Part shown: positions 50,514-60,700 of the stretch, piece by piece
Layout: each line of letters opens with the position of its first letter
How positions within the stretch are numbered: the first letter of the stretch is position 1
From: Reclinomonas americana ATCC 50394
Lineage: Eukaryota > Jakobida > Jakobea > Jakobida
Direction of reading: 5' to 3'
Assembly: GCA_048213135.1 (NCBI GenBank)
Contig: PS015009.1
Span: forward strand, 744,001-808,000
DNA: 64,000 nucleotides
The notes under the pieces: generated by a model
What the model saw: only the letters and a program-made list of their open reading frames with translations
Told to the model about the DNA's origin: nothing
Databases searched by the model: none
Position numbers and translations under genes: made by a program

Positions 50514-51233
50514 TTATTTTTTCCACAATGGCTTTTTACCCGATGGACGGATACCGCTCTTGCTTTGTGACGACAGTCGTATTTTCTGGTGCGGATCTCC
50601 TTTAGCGGTTGCTTTGGCAAAAGCTTTTTGATCGGCAGCTATTAAAGGGTCCTGCGGTCTTTCAAATAATTCTCCCTGCGCCGCAGCGGGAGGCTCAGCA
50701 TCAGTATCGCCGGTGTTGGCCGCTTTGCCAACAATCTCTTCCGATTGTTCAGCAACCGGTGGTGTATTCTCCGGTGCTTTTGGCAATGGTTCCTGTACCG
50801 GTGGTTTGGGTGCTGATGGCTTCGGCGCAGCTTTTTTCGCTACTGGTTTAACCGGTGCGGCCTTCTTAGCTACCGGCTTCACGGCTTTTTTAGGCGCTAC
50901 TTTTTTAGGCGCAGCTTTCTTTGGTGCGACTTTCTTTGCGGCGGCTTTTTTAGGCGCCGCCTTTTGGGGTGCAGCTTTCTTTGCAGCAGCCTTTTTAGGA
51001 GCGGCTTTTTTAACGGTTTTCTTTGCTGCTTTTTTAGGTGCAGCTTTTTTGGCAACAGATTTTTTCACCGCTTTTTTAGCGGCGGCTTTTTTGGGCGCAG
51101 CCTTTTTAGCGGCCTTCTTCACTGCTTTCTTAGGTGCTGATTTTTTTGAAGCCGCTTTTTTAGCAGCAGATTTTTTCGCTGCCGCCTTAGGTTTGGCCGC
51201 TGCTTTCTTTACGGGATTTTTTTTCTTTGCCAT
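50514..51233 (-). CDS. histone H1-like Lys/Ala-rich protein
   Basis: 239 residues. Residues about 1-145 are almost entirely Lys, Ala and Pro in KKAAPKKAAAKK-type repeats, as in histone H1-like and AlgP-like bacterial proteins that bind DNA through charge. A Pro/Glu-rich hinge (about 146-185) leads to a distinct, non-repetitive C-terminal tail with ELFERPQDPLIAADQKAFAKA and ending PSGKKPLWKK. Nucleoid binding is likely from composition; the tail's role is unknown. Repeat number probably varies between strains. Confidence 0.85.
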   Translation of the reverse strand: MAKKKNPVKKAAAKPKAAAKKSAAKKAASKKSAPKKAVKKAAKKAAPKKAAAKKAVKKSVAKKAAPKKAAKKTVKKAAPKKAAAKKAAPQKAAPKKAAAKKVAPKKAAPKKVAPKKAVKPVAKKAAPVKPVAKKAAPKPSAPKPPVQEPLPKAPENTPPVAEQSEEIVGKAANTGDTDAEPPAAAQGELFERPQDPLIAADQKAFAKATAKGDPHQKIRLSSQSKSGIRPSGKKPLWKK

Positions 51234-51468
51234 GATGTGTATTTGTTTATTGAAGGAGATATTTTGTTATGCCACTGCAGGGCGTCAACACAGCAATACC
51301 CAAATGCTCAACAACCATACCACTTTATTATCAGCCGCAACGGGGCATCGCCTCCCGTAAATTTAAAAAAGCCCTTTCACATTATCAAAACTCTGTTGTA
51401 CTGATGCTGTCATTTTTATGCCGCTTCGGGGCAGATGCTTAACTTTAATACCGCTAACTTTTATCTCC

Positions 51469-52323
51469 ATGAAAAAACTGTCGCTTTCCTTCTGCCTTTC
51501 CCTGGCTGTAATGGCCGTGTTTGCCCAATCCCGGCCCGCGTATATCATTTACGATGCCCAGGGGAAAAAAGTAAAGTATGGCAAAATGCTGAAACAGCTG
51601 TCCGGCAAGGATATTATCCTGTTCGGTGAATTCCACAACAACCCCATCACCCACTGGCTGCAACTGATCGTAACCCGCGATCTGACCGAAAAAAGACAGG
51701 TCATGCTCGGCGCTGAAATGTTTGAGGCCGATAACCAGGAACCACTCAACCGTTACCTGGCCGGCACCCTGTCGGCCAAAGGCCTGGATTCTTCAGCAAG
51801 ATTATGGAACAATTACAAAACCGACTATGCCCCGCTGGTGAACCTGGCCAAAGAAAAAAAGCTGCCCTTCATCGCTACCAATATCCCGCGCCGGTACGCA
51901 TCACTGGTATCCAAAAAAGGATTTGAAGCACTCGATACCCTGTCGGCACAGGAAAAAAGCTGGATGGCGCCCCTGCCCATGGCTTATGACCCTCAATTAC
52001 CCGGCTATGTAAAAATGGTGGAAATGATGGGCGGTCACGGTGGCCCTAACCTGCCCAGGGCGCAGGCCACTAAAGACGCTACCATGGCCTATTTCATACT
52101 GAAGCATTACCAGCCCGGGCAACTGTTCATTCATTATAACGGCGCTTATCATTCCGATAACCACGATGGCATTGTATGGTACCTCAAACGCGAAAAGCCC
52201 GACCTGAAATATGTCACCATCAGCACCGTTTCGCAGAAAGACATCAAACACCTGCTGGACGAGAACAAGGGTAAGGCCGACTTTATCATCTGCGTGGATG
52301 AGGATATGACCACTACCTATTAA
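51469..52323 (+). CDS. ChaN-family (haem-uptake / Tiki superfamily) secreted protein
   Basis: 284 residues from ATG 51469, which opens a signal peptide (MKKLSLSFCLSLAVMAVFAQ). ChaN signatures: DIILFGEFHNNPITHWLQ, VMLGAEMFEADNQ and a long central segment NYKTDYAPLVNLAKEKKLPFIATNIPRRYAS, ending in IHYNGAYHSDNHDG. Members bind haem as dimers or share the erythromycin-esterase-like fold. Haem binding would fit the cytochrome-rich surroundings. The 235 bp before it hold nothing I can identify. Confidence 0.85.
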   Translation: MKKLSLSFCLSLAVMAVFAQSRPAYIIYDAQGKKVKYGKMLKQLSGKDIILFGEFHNNPITHWLQLIVTRDLTEKRQVMLGAEMFEADNQEPLNRYLAGTLSAKGLDSSARLWNNYKTDYAPLVNLAKEKKLPFIATNIPRRYASLVSKKGFEALDTLSAQEKSWMAPLPMAYDPQLPGYVKMVEMMGGHGGPNLPRAQATKDATMAYFILKHYQPGQLFIHYNGAYHSDNHDGIVWYLKREKPDLKYVTISTVSQKDIKHLLDENKGKADFIICVDEDMTTTY

Positions 52324-52394
52324 CCCGGCATTCTATATGAACGGCCGCCCCGTTTAACCAATTCGTTTTATCTTACCAGCTATAAACTGCATTC

Positions 52395-54944
52395 ATGAGA
52401 AAATTCCGTTTCATCGTTCCGGCCCTGCTGGCCTGCCTCTTCAGCCATGCACAGGACCTGTCCTATTACCTGCCTTCCAACGTTACGTATAACCCCGCTA
52501 TTCCCACACCTGAATCGGTGATCGGTCATAAAGTGGGTGAATTCCATGTATCGCACGACCGGCTGGTGAATTATATGAAAGCCGTGGCAGCCGCCAATCC
52601 CGGCAGGATACTGATCGAACAAACCGGTCTTACTTACGAGAACAGGCCGCAGTTGTTACTGACCATATCTTCTCCCGCTAATATCAAACGCATCGGCGAT
52701 ATCAAAAAAGAACACAGCCTGCTGGTGGATCCCAAACGTTCCGCATCACTCAACACCGCCACCATGCCCGCCGTGGTATGGATGGGTTACAGTATACACG
52801 GTAATGAGCCCAGTGGCGTAAACGCTTCACTGCTGGCTGCCTACTACCTCGCCGCCGCACAGGGGCCTGCTGTTGATGACCTGCTCGAACACACCGTTAT
52901 CCTGCTCGATCCTTCCTTTAACCCCGATGGCATGAACCGCTTCGCCACCTGGGTGAATAATAACAGGAGCATCAACGCGCTGGTTACCGATCCCGCATCA
53001 AGAGAGTTCAATGAACCCTGGCCGGGCGGCAGGACCAACCATTATTATTTTGACCTGAACCGCGACTGGCTGCCCGCCCAGCAACCCGAAAGCAGGAACA
53101 GGCTGGCCAAGTTCCACGAATGGAATCCCAACATATTGACCGACCACCACGAACAGGGCAGCAATGCCAGTTTCTTCTTTCAGCCCGGCGTACCATCCAG
53201 GGTGAACCCCAACACGCCCAAACGCAACCAGGAGATCACCGGGCTCATCGGTAATTATCATGCTAAATTTCTCGACAGCATCGGTTCGCTTTATTTCACC
53301 AAAGAAGGATACGACGATTTCTATTATGGCAAAGGTTCCACCTATCCTGATGTGAACGGCGCCATCGGTATTTTGTTTGAACAGGCCAGCAGCCGCGGCC
53401 ATGCCCAGGAAACAGAGAATGGCCTGCTCACTTTCCCTTTCACCATCCGCAACCAGTTTGTGACTACGCTTTCCACGCTGGAAGCCGCACGCAACCTGCG
53501 CAAAACCCTGCTCGATTACCAGCGTGACTTTTTTGTAAATGCACAACAGGAAGCCACTGCCTTCCCCGTTAAAGGATACCTTTTTGGTGATGCATACGAT
53601 AAAAATAAAACAGCCATACTAGTGGAAATGCTCCTGCGTCACCAGATAGAAGTACGTACTGTAAAACAGGATATCAGTGCCGATGGTAAAACCTTCAAAG
53701 CCGGAAGCGCTTATATCATTCCCACACAACAACGGCAATTCAAACTCATCAAAGGCATTTTTGAAAAGATGTTTAAATACGAGGACAGCCTTTTTTACGA
53801 TATCAGCAGCTGGACATTACCCCTCGCTTTCAATCTTCCCTATGCCGAACTTAAAGCGATTGACCCTGCTGCTTACGGCGATGCCCTTACCAGTGCCGAA
53901 AAGCCCGCGGGCACAGTAAAAGGCGGGCAAAGTAATTATGCTTACGCTTTTGACTGGGATGATTATTATGCACCCAAACTGCTGTATGCATTGCAGCGCC
54001 GCGGTTTGATGACCAAAGTGGCCACACAACTTTTCTCCGCCGTGGGCCGCAGTTTCAACTACGGGACCATATTGGTGCCGGTGCAAACGCAGCAGGCCAA
54101 TGCCGATAATATTTATAAATGGATAGACGCCGCGGCACGTGAAAGCGGTGTTACTGTGTATGCCTTGCCCGGCGGGCTTTCTTCTTCGGGTATTGACCTG
54201 GGCAGTGGCAGTTTTTCTTCCCTGCGCCAGCCACGGATCATGCTGATGAGCGGCGCCGGCACCAGCAGCAACGACGCCGGTGAAGTGTGGTACCTCATGG
54301 ATCAGCGGTTCAGCATACCCGTGAGCATGGTGGAAGTGGACCGCCTTGGTGGCGCTAACCTGTCGAAGTACAATACCATCATCATGGCTGCGGGCAGCTA
54401 CAGCAATATGGACAAAGGGGTACAGGAAAAGCTGAGCAGCTGGGTAGCATCCGGCGGTACGCTTATCGCCAGTGAAGAAGCAGCGCAGTTCCTCAGCCGC
54501 AGCGGTATTACCAAAGTGCTGTTCAAAAAAGACGAGACAAAAAAAGATACCACCGCCAGCCTGCCTTACTATTTAAGAATGGATGAACAAAGGGCCAGGG
54601 ATATGCCCGGTTCTATCTTTGAAGCCCGCATGGACATTACCCATCCTTTGTGCTATGGCTACCGCAATAACAGCGTGGCCATTTTCAAATCCAACGGTAT
54701 TTACATGGACAGGAATAACGGTCCTTACAGCGCCCCGGTTGCATTTACCGCCAGCCCGTTGCTGAGTGGCTACCTGCATCCCTCCAATGCCCCGCTGGTG
54801 AAGAATATGGCTGAAGTGAACATCGACGCGATAGGAAGCGGCAGGGTGATCTCCATTGCCGACAACCTCAACTTCAGGGCGCTGTGGCTGGGCACCAATA
54901 AAATGTTCATGAACGCGGTGTTTTTTGGAACGCTGGTGAGATGA
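52395..54944 (+). CDS. M14-family zinc carboxypeptidase, large secreted form
   Basis: 849 residues, signal MRKFRFIVPALLACLFSHAQ. Zinc motif HGNE (H135, E138) in GYSIHGNEPSGVNAS, the third ligand His in ILTDHHEQGSNASF (about 255), and FDLNRDWLPAQQPES. The peptidase core is about 40-380. The remaining half includes a DJ-1/glutamine-amidotransferase-like segment (LGGANLSKYNTIIMAAGSYSNMDKG onward), usual for this Bacteroidota subgroup. Likely periplasmic or surface exopeptidase. Confidence 0.9.
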   Translation: MRKFRFIVPALLACLFSHAQDLSYYLPSNVTYNPAIPTPESVIGHKVGEFHVSHDRLVNYMKAVAAANPGRILIEQTGLTYENRPQLLLTISSPANIKRIGDIKKEHSLLVDPKRSASLNTATMPAVVWMGYSIHGNEPSGVNASLLAAYYLAAAQGPAVDDLLEHTVILLDPSFNPDGMNRFATWVNNNRSINALVTDPASREFNEPWPGGRTNHYYFDLNRDWLPAQQPESRNRLAKFHEWNPNILTDHHEQGSNASFFFQPGVPSRVNPNTPKRNQEITGLIGNYHAKFLDSIGSLYFTKEGYDDFYYGKGSTYPDVNGAIGILFEQASSRGHAQETENGLLTFPFTIRNQFVTTLSTLEAARNLRKTLLDYQRDFFVNAQQEATAFPVKGYLFGDAYDKNKTAILVEMLLRHQIEVRTVKQDISADGKTFKAGSAYIIPTQQRQFKLIKGIFEKMFKYEDSLFYDISSWTLPLAFNLPYAELKAIDPAAYGDALTSAEKPAGTVKGGQSNYAYAFDWDDYYAPKLLYALQRRGLMTKVATQLFSAVGRSFNYGTILVPVQTQQANADNIYKWIDAAARESGVTVYALPGGLSSSGIDLGSGSFSSLRQPRIMLMSGAGTSSNDAGEVWYLMDQRFSIPVSMVEVDRLGGANLSKYNTIIMAAGSYSNMDKGVQEKLSSWVASGGTLIASEEAAQFLSRSGITKVLFKKDETKKDTTASLPYYLRMDEQRARDMPGSIFEARMDITHPLCYGYRNNSVAIFKSNGIYMDRNNGPYSAPVAFTASPLLSGYLHPSNAPLVKNMAEVNIDAIGSGRVISIADNLNFRALWLGTNKMFMNAVFFGTLVR

Positions 54945-54980
54945 TTTGCGGATGGGCGGATGTGAAGATTAAGCAGCCAG

Positions 54981-55056
54981 CTCCCTGTCGTCAGTGGTCT
55001 GTCGTCCATTTTCCACGCCCCTGTTCCGCCGGGGTTTTCCGCAGGAGACCCCGGTG
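54981..55056 (-). repeat. dispersed hairpin repeat, copy C (short)
   Basis: On the minus strand: CACCGGGGTCTCCTGCGGAA-AACCCCGGCGGAAC, then ATGGACGACAGACCACTGACGACAGGGA. It matches the hairpin and GACGAC modules of the copies at 41.0 and 50.0 kb but lacks the ATAAAAT module. Fills most of the 168-bp gap before the CAP gene's signal peptide. Confidence 0.7.
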
Positions 55057-55148
55057 AAGATGAATTCCCATCCCACCCCTGTTAATCATTTCCTAAATGA
55101 ATTTCACCGGGTTTGCCATCTGCTTCATATTTAGCAGATTGCCTTAGC

Positions 55149-55796
55149 ATGTCAAACCTGGTCCTTTCCACGCGAATCTTTTTTATGGCAATGGCCATTT
55201 GCCTGGCTGGCCCGCTGCACGCACAGCAGGGCGTTTCGCCGTTAGCCTCCTATTCTTCCGAATGGAACAATGCCATTTATGAAAAATGTAATACCGCGGC
55301 TGGTGTAACTTATATGTCAGCCAAAGAAAAAGAGATCATCTATATCCTCAACCTCATCAGGGTATATCCTTCGCTTTTCGCGAAAACCGTACTGGAAGCC
55401 TATCCTGAAAAATCCGGCAACCCCGCGCTTGCCAATGATAAATACTATTACCAGTCGTTGTTAAGCCTTCTTCGCAAGATGAAGCCCGTTACGGCGCTGC
55501 AACCCGACCAGAAATGCTATACCAGCGCCAGTTGTCATGCCCTGCATTCCGGGCAGAAAGGATATGTGGGCCATGTAAGGCAGTCGCCCGAATGCAGCAA
55601 GAAAAAGTACTATTTCGGCGAGTGCTGCGATTATGGCAACAGTAATGCCCTGGACATTGTGCTGTCGCTCCTTATCGACCAGGATGTACCGTCGCTGGGG
55701 CATCGTACCGTTTGCCTGTACGATTTTTCAACTATTGGCGTATCTGTTCAGCCGCACCGGAAATACGGCACCAATACCGTACTCGATTTTCATTAA
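55149..55796 (+). CDS. CAP-domain (SCP/PR1-like) secreted protein
   Basis: 215 residues from ATG 55149 with a signal ending GPLHAQ. The CAP fold is seen in EKEIIYILNLIRVYPSLFA, CYTSASCHALHSGQKGYVGH (His), ECCDYGNSNALDIVLSLLIDQDVPSLGHR and IGVSVQPHRKYG. The conserved His/Glu cavity residues are present. Bacterial CAP proteins may bind or process peptides, lipids or wall; role here unknown. Confidence 0.85.
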   Translation: MSNLVLSTRIFFMAMAICLAGPLHAQQGVSPLASYSSEWNNAIYEKCNTAAGVTYMSAKEKEIIYILNLIRVYPSLFAKTVLEAYPEKSGNPALANDKYYYQSLLSLLRKMKPVTALQPDQKCYTSASCHALHSGQKGYVGHVRQSPECSKKKYYFGECCDYGNSNALDIVLSLLIDQDVPSLGHRTVCLYDFSTIGVSVQPHRKYGTNTVLDFH

Positions 55797-55862
55797 AACG
55801 TCCTGTTTCCCGGAAACGCAATCTATTTTACCGGATTCGGCACCCGGCGAGTTTTTTTCAAA

Positions 55863-55870
55863 TAATTTTG
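55863..55870 (+). promoter_or_regulatory. -7 box TAATTTTG upstream of ECF sigma gene
   Basis: Exact TAnnTTTG word 46 nt before the sigma factor ATG at 55917. Confidence 0.4.
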
Positions 55871-55916
55871 CATCACTTAAAACAATGCCGCCCCCCGTTC
55901 GTCCTCTACAGTACTT

Positions 55917-56498
55917 ATGGACGAGGCTCTGGCGCTAAGCACTGTAATAGTGGCCGAACGCAATAATAATATTACCAATACGATCAAATCGATAAGCCAG
56001 CGCTTATTCGGGTTTATTCGCAAAAGGGTGGCCAGCACGGAGGATGCGGAAGACATACTCCAGGATGTGCTGTACCAGTTTGCGGGCAGTGCCGAACCTA
56101 TCGAACATGCCAGCGGATGGCTCTTTAAAGTGGCCCGTAACAAGATCACCGACAGCTACCGTAAACACAAACTGCCACTGGCCGACGATGTATTTGGTCC
56201 GGGCGATGCGGGTGAGGATGGTTTCAACTGGAAGGAAATGCTGCTGCCTTCAGACAGTAACCCCGAATCGGAGTACCTCCGTAATCTTTTTTGGGAAGCG
56301 TTGCGCAACGCGCTGGATGAACTGCCCAAAGAACAAAGCAGTGTATTCATACAAAATGAAATGGAAGGCATCCCTTTTAAAGAGATTGCCGAACAAACCG
56401 GGGAGCCCGTGGCTACGCTGATCAGCCGCAAACGCTACGCGGTACTCCACCTGCGGGAAAGACTGCAGGTTTTGAAAGACGAATTATTAAACTATTAA
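55917..56498 (+). CDS. ECF-type RNA polymerase sigma factor
   Basis: 193 residues. Region 2 (about 25-90): RLFGFIRKRVASTEDAEDILQDVLYQFA, then WLFKVARNKITDSYRKHK. Region 4 (about 130-185): ALDELPKEQSSVFIQNEMEGIPFKEIAEQTGEPVATLISRKRYAVLHLRERL. An insert of about 30 residues sits between them. No FecR-type anti-sigma follows; instead the next gene is a small two-helix membrane protein, 36 bp downstream, the probable regulator. Confidence 0.92.
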   Translation: MDEALALSTVIVAERNNNITNTIKSISQRLFGFIRKRVASTEDAEDILQDVLYQFAGSAEPIEHASGWLFKVARNKITDSYRKHKLPLADDVFGPGDAGEDGFNWKEMLLPSDSNPESEYLRNLFWEALRNALDELPKEQSSVFIQNEMEGIPFKEIAEQTGEPVATLISRKRYAVLHLRERLQVLKDELLNY

Positions 56499-56534
56499 AC
56501 ACAGTAATAACCATTGCCGTGTGATAAAAAAACA

Positions 56535-56897
56535 ATGATGAAAAAATTCTGGTTAAAAAAAATCTTCTTCTTTATCGTGATCTTCGCCTGTGCCGTACTG
56601 CTTTTCGGCGCTATTGTAATGGGTCTGTGGAACGCCATCTTACCTGCGGTGCTGGGTGTAAAAACGATCACGTTTGTGCAGGCACTGGGCCTGCTGCTGC
56701 TTTCTAAGATCCTCTTCGGCGGCTTCGGCGGCAAAAAATGGGGTGGCCGCGGCGGACATGAATGGAAACAGAAGATGGCCGAAAAATGGGAGCATATGAC
56801 ACCCGAACAAAGGGAAAAATTCAAAGCAGAATGGAGAAACCGCTGCAGCAAATGGGGACGCCGCGAAAAAGACAGGGAAGATATGGCTGCGGAATGA
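56535..56897 (+). CDS. small two-helix membrane protein downstream of ECF sigma
   Basis: 120 residues from ATG 56535. Two membrane helices (about 8-34 and 42-62), a Gly-rich hinge (FGGFGGKKWGGRGG), then a charged helix with MTPEQREKFKAEW, reminiscent of the LTxxQ motif of Spy/CpxP/CnrX-type proteins. With both helices crossing, the charged tail would face the cytoplasm, where it could hold the sigma factor. Function inferred only from context; no known family assigned. Confidence 0.6.
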   Translation: MMKKFWLKKIFFFIVIFACAVLLFGAIVMGLWNAILPAVLGVKTITFVQALGLLLLSKILFGGFGGKKWGGRGGHEWKQKMAEKWEHMTPEQREKFKAEWRNRCSKWGRREKDREDMAAE

Positions 56898-56942
56898 TCT
56901 TTATAAAAAAGTATATCAAGCCAACATAGAAAAACAAACTGT

Positions 56943-57155
56943 ATGCAAATCCTCGTATTTAAAACCAACCTCATGAACACACAGCGGGTCAACGACGCCG
57001 CTTTCTCTCTCGACATTCACCCGCTCATCGTTCAGTGGAATGTAGACCTCCACGACAAAGACAAGGTGCTTCGTGTTGTGGCAAAGAACATTGAACCCAA
57101 AGAAGTGGAGCAGCTGATCCTTAATGCGGGGTACTATTGCGAAGAACTGGACTAG
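56943..57155 (+). CDS. HMA-like domain protein lacking the CxxC site
   Basis: 70 residues. The pattern MQILVFKTNLMNTQRVNDAAFSLD...VVAKNIEPKEVEQLILNAGYYCEELD fits the beta-alpha-beta-beta-alpha-beta ferredoxin-like heavy-metal-associated fold, but the metal loop (FKTNLMNTQRV) has no cysteines; a lone Cys is near the end. It follows the membrane protein by 45 bp, so it is likely the third gene of the sigma operon. It may bind a protein or ligand instead of a metal. Confidence 0.65.
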   Translation: MQILVFKTNLMNTQRVNDAAFSLDIHPLIVQWNVDLHDKDKVLRVVAKNIEPKEVEQLILNAGYYCEELD

Positions 57156-57194
57156 CCTGTTTCCGGGAGAAGAACAGCATAAGGCAAAACCATT

Positions 57195-57202
57195 TACCTT
57201 TG
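57195..57202 (+). promoter_or_regulatory. -7 box TACCTTTG
   Basis: Exact TAnnTTTG word 23 nt before the ATG at 57226. Confidence 0.45.
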
Positions 57203-57225
57203 CGTTCTAACTAATAAAACCGGAA

Positions 57226-57720
57226 ATGAAACAACTGCTTACGCTCATCGCGTTCTTATCACTGACCCTTGCAGGTTTTGCGCAGGGTCCGAACTCAGCA
57301 TCTTACGAAGACTTAATGCAACGGGCCCGCAGGGCACGTACAACAAGCACCATTATGGTGGCCACTGGCCCGGTAATAGCCGCAGGTGGTATCGGCACTT
57401 TAATTTACGGACTGATCCGCAACGAAACCGATGAGGGTGATTTTTACTACGACATCAATGGCAACTACGTAGAAGTTCCTCCAAGGAAGTATACAACAGA
57501 GATTGTGGTAGGCGCCGCGGCAACGGTTGTTGGCATAGGCGTGGCCCTGGGCAGTATCGCTTTTTCCGACAAAGCTTACAAGCTCCGCAGGGAAGCCCGG
57601 AAGGTGAAGGTGTCCACATCCATGGACCGTATCGTTATTCCGGGATACCAGAACGGTTTGGGAAATGCCGGTGTAAGACAGCATAAATTATCGCTGATCA
57701 TTCCTTTGGGAAAAGGATAG
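57226..57720 (+). CDS. hypothetical exported membrane protein
   Basis: 164 residues with signal-like N-terminus ending AGFAQ, then two hydrophobic helices (about 42-64 and 86-112) separated by an acidic loop (NETDEGDFYYDINGNY). The tail contains KAYKLRREARKVKVS. Similar small proteins are common in Bacteroidota; no function known. Own promoter box, so separate from the sigma operon; its stop converges on the icmF stop with a 14-bp gap. Confidence 0.65.
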   Translation: MKQLLTLIAFLSLTLAGFAQGPNSASYEDLMQRARRARTTSTIMVATGPVIAAGGIGTLIYGLIRNETDEGDFYYDINGNYVEVPPRKYTTEIVVGAAATVVGIGVALGSIAFSDKAYKLRREARKVKVSTSMDRIVIPGYQNGLGNAGVRQHKLSLIIPLGKG

Positions 57721-57734
57721 GCTCAGCTGCCGGA

Positions 57735-60700
57735 TTACATATTCCTCCGGTATTGTCCGCCTACTGAATACAATGCATTGGTGATCTGGCCGAGTGAACA
57801 ATATTTCACCGTTTCCATCAGTTCAGCAAAAAGATTCTCATTATTGATTGCCGCCTGTTGTAATTTTTTCAGCATGGCGGCAGTTTTATTTTCGTGGCGT
57901 TCGTGAAAAGCCTGCAACGTTTTTATCTGGAATTCTTTTTCTTCTGTTGTAGAACGGATCACTTCAGAAGGAATAATGGTAGGACTTCCCTTCTTGTTCA
58001 GGAAAGTGTTTACACCAACAATAGGATACTCACCGGTATGTTTGAGGGTTTCGTAATGAAGACTTTCTTCCTGTATTTTGTTTCGCTGGTACATTCTTTC
58101 CATGGCGCCAAGCACACCACCGCGATCGGTAATGCGGTCGAATTCCGCCATCACGGCTTCTTCCACCAGGTGCGTCAGTTCCTCGATCAGGAAAGAACCC
58201 TGGTTGGGGTTTTCATTCTTGGCCGTACCCAGCTCCCGATTGATGATAAGCTGTATGGCCATCGCCCTGCGAACGCTTTCTTCCGTAGGCGTGGTGATCG
58301 CTTCGTCGTACGCATTCGTATGTAAAGAATTACAGTTATCATAAATGGCGTACAATGCCTGCAACGTAGTGCGTATATCATTGAAGTCAATCTCCTGCGC
58401 ATGCAGCGAACGGCCGGATGTTTGAATATGGTACTTCAGCATCTGGCTGCGCTTATTGGCCTTGTATTTATACTTCATGGCTTTGGCCCATATGCGGCGG
58501 GCCACACGACCGATAACGCTGTACTCTGGGTCCATCCCATTACTGAAGAAGAAAGACAGGTTAGGCGCAAAGTCGTCGATGTTCATGCCGCGGCTGAGGT
58601 AGTACTCCACGTAAGTAAACCCGTTGGATAAGGTAAACGCCAGCTGTGTTATAGGATTGGCGCCCGCTTCCGCGATATGGTAACCACTGATGCTGACGCT
58701 GTAAAAATTCCTTATTTTTTTATCGATAAAATATTCCTGCACATCCCCCATGAGTTTCAGCGCAAATTCGGTACTGAAGATGCAGGTATTCTGCGCCTGG
58801 TCTTCTTTCAGGATATCAGCCTGTACGGTTCCGCGTACACTCTGCAATGCCGCGGCCCTGATCTGCTCATACACCTCGGCGGGCAGCACATCGGCACCGC
58901 TCAGTCCCAGTAAACGCAGTCCCAGTCCGTCATTACCGCCGGGCAATGCGCCTTCCAGTCCACCTTTGTACGGCGAAACCGGCTGACCGTCTACACCTAT
59001 GTATTTAGGGAGGCTGTCAATAGCATACAGTTCCTCTATCTTCTTATTTACCGCATCGCGGAGCCCCTGTTCGATAATATATTTTTCACATTGCTGGTCA
59101 ATGGCAGCGTTCAGGAAGAAGGCCAGCAATATTGGCGCCGGACCATTGATGGTCATGCTCACCGATGTTTTCGGATCGCAGAGATCAAAACCGCTGTACA
59201 GTTTTTTAGCATCATCAACAGTAGCGATACTTACACCGCTGTTGCCTACTTTACCATAGATATCGGGGCGGTGAGCGGGGTCTTCACCGTAAAGCGTAAC
59301 ACTGTCAAACGCTGTGCTGAGGCGCTTCGCGGGCTGCCCCTGTGATACGTAGTGGAAACGCCTGTTGGTCCTTTCGGGTCCGCCTTCACCGGCGAACATA
59401 CGCGTAGGATCTTCTCCTTCCCTTTTCAGCGGGAACACACCGGCGGTATAAGGAAAGTGTCCAGGTGCATTTTCCTGGGCCTGCCAGGTAAGCAGGTCGC
59501 CCCAGTCTTTGTATTTAGGCAATATCACTTTAGGTATGCGGGTGCCACTCAGGCTGGTGGTGGTCATCTCCTGCCTGATCACTTTATCCCTTACTTTATA
59601 CTCGTAAAAATCTTTATTATATTCTTCCAGTTTCTGTGGCCAGTTGGTAACGAGTTTCTTTGCTACAGGTGTAAGCTGCTCCGTATACCAGTCGATTTGT
59701 TTTTGCAGAACGGCAACCAGTTCATCACCGGGTTTTTCTTTCGCTTCTGCCAGCGTTGCCAGCACACCATGTAACTGATAGAGTTTACTGGCAATGGCCG
59801 ATTGGTCTTTCACCAGTTGGTCATACTCCCTGATGGCGGTATTGATCTCGCTGAGGTAGCGCACACGTGAAGAAGGAATGATGGCGGAAGACACTTTCGC
59901 GGTAGCGCCGAAATGAAATTCACCAAACGTAGTGCCTGTCTTCTTTTCCACGGCCTGCAGTAATTTTTCAAACAGGTGGTTCACGCCTTCGTCGTTGAAC
60001 TTGCTGGCCATAGAACCTACAACAGGCAGGTCTTCATTTTTAGCGGAGAACAACTGGTGGTTGCGTTTGTATTGTTTGCAAACATCGTTGTACGCGTCAA
60101 GCGCCCCGGCCTTATCAAATTTGTTGATGCAGATCACATCAGCATAATCCAGCATGTTGATCTTTTCCAGCTGTGAAGCGGCGCCATATTCCGGAGTCAT
60201 CACGTACATGCTCACATCACAATAGTCGAGGATAGAAGCATCACTTTGCCCGACACCGGCGCTCTCCAGTATGATCAGGTCAAAACCGGCCTCCCGGCAA
60301 ATGTCGATAGCTTCCTGTACATGCACACTCAGGGCGGTATTGTCTTCCCGTGTAGCGAGACTGCGCATATAAGCCCTCGGATGCGAAATGGAATTCATGC
60401 GGATACGGTCGCCCAGCAAAGCGCCACCGGTCTTTTTCTTACTGGGATCAACCGAAATAACAGCGATGGTCTTGTTGGTGAAATTATTCAGGAAGCGGCG
60501 TACGATCTCGTCGGTTACCGATGATTTGCCCGCGCCGCCGGTACCGGTGATGCCGAGTACAGGTATTTTAGTAGCTGCTGTGGTATGGTCAGTCGCGATG
60601 CCGTTCTCCGCGTTGGTGATCTTACGGGCGATGCTGCGTACGTCTTTCACCTCATCCATGGTCATGGCTGATTGGTAATCGCCGGTGCCGTTGAGGGTTA

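Noticed and set aside
50713-51360. Plus-strand hydrophobic Phe/Ala-rich frame resembling a membrane protein
   Set aside because: It is the reverse complement of the Lys/Ala repeats of the H1-like gene, which forces Phe/Leu/Ala codons.
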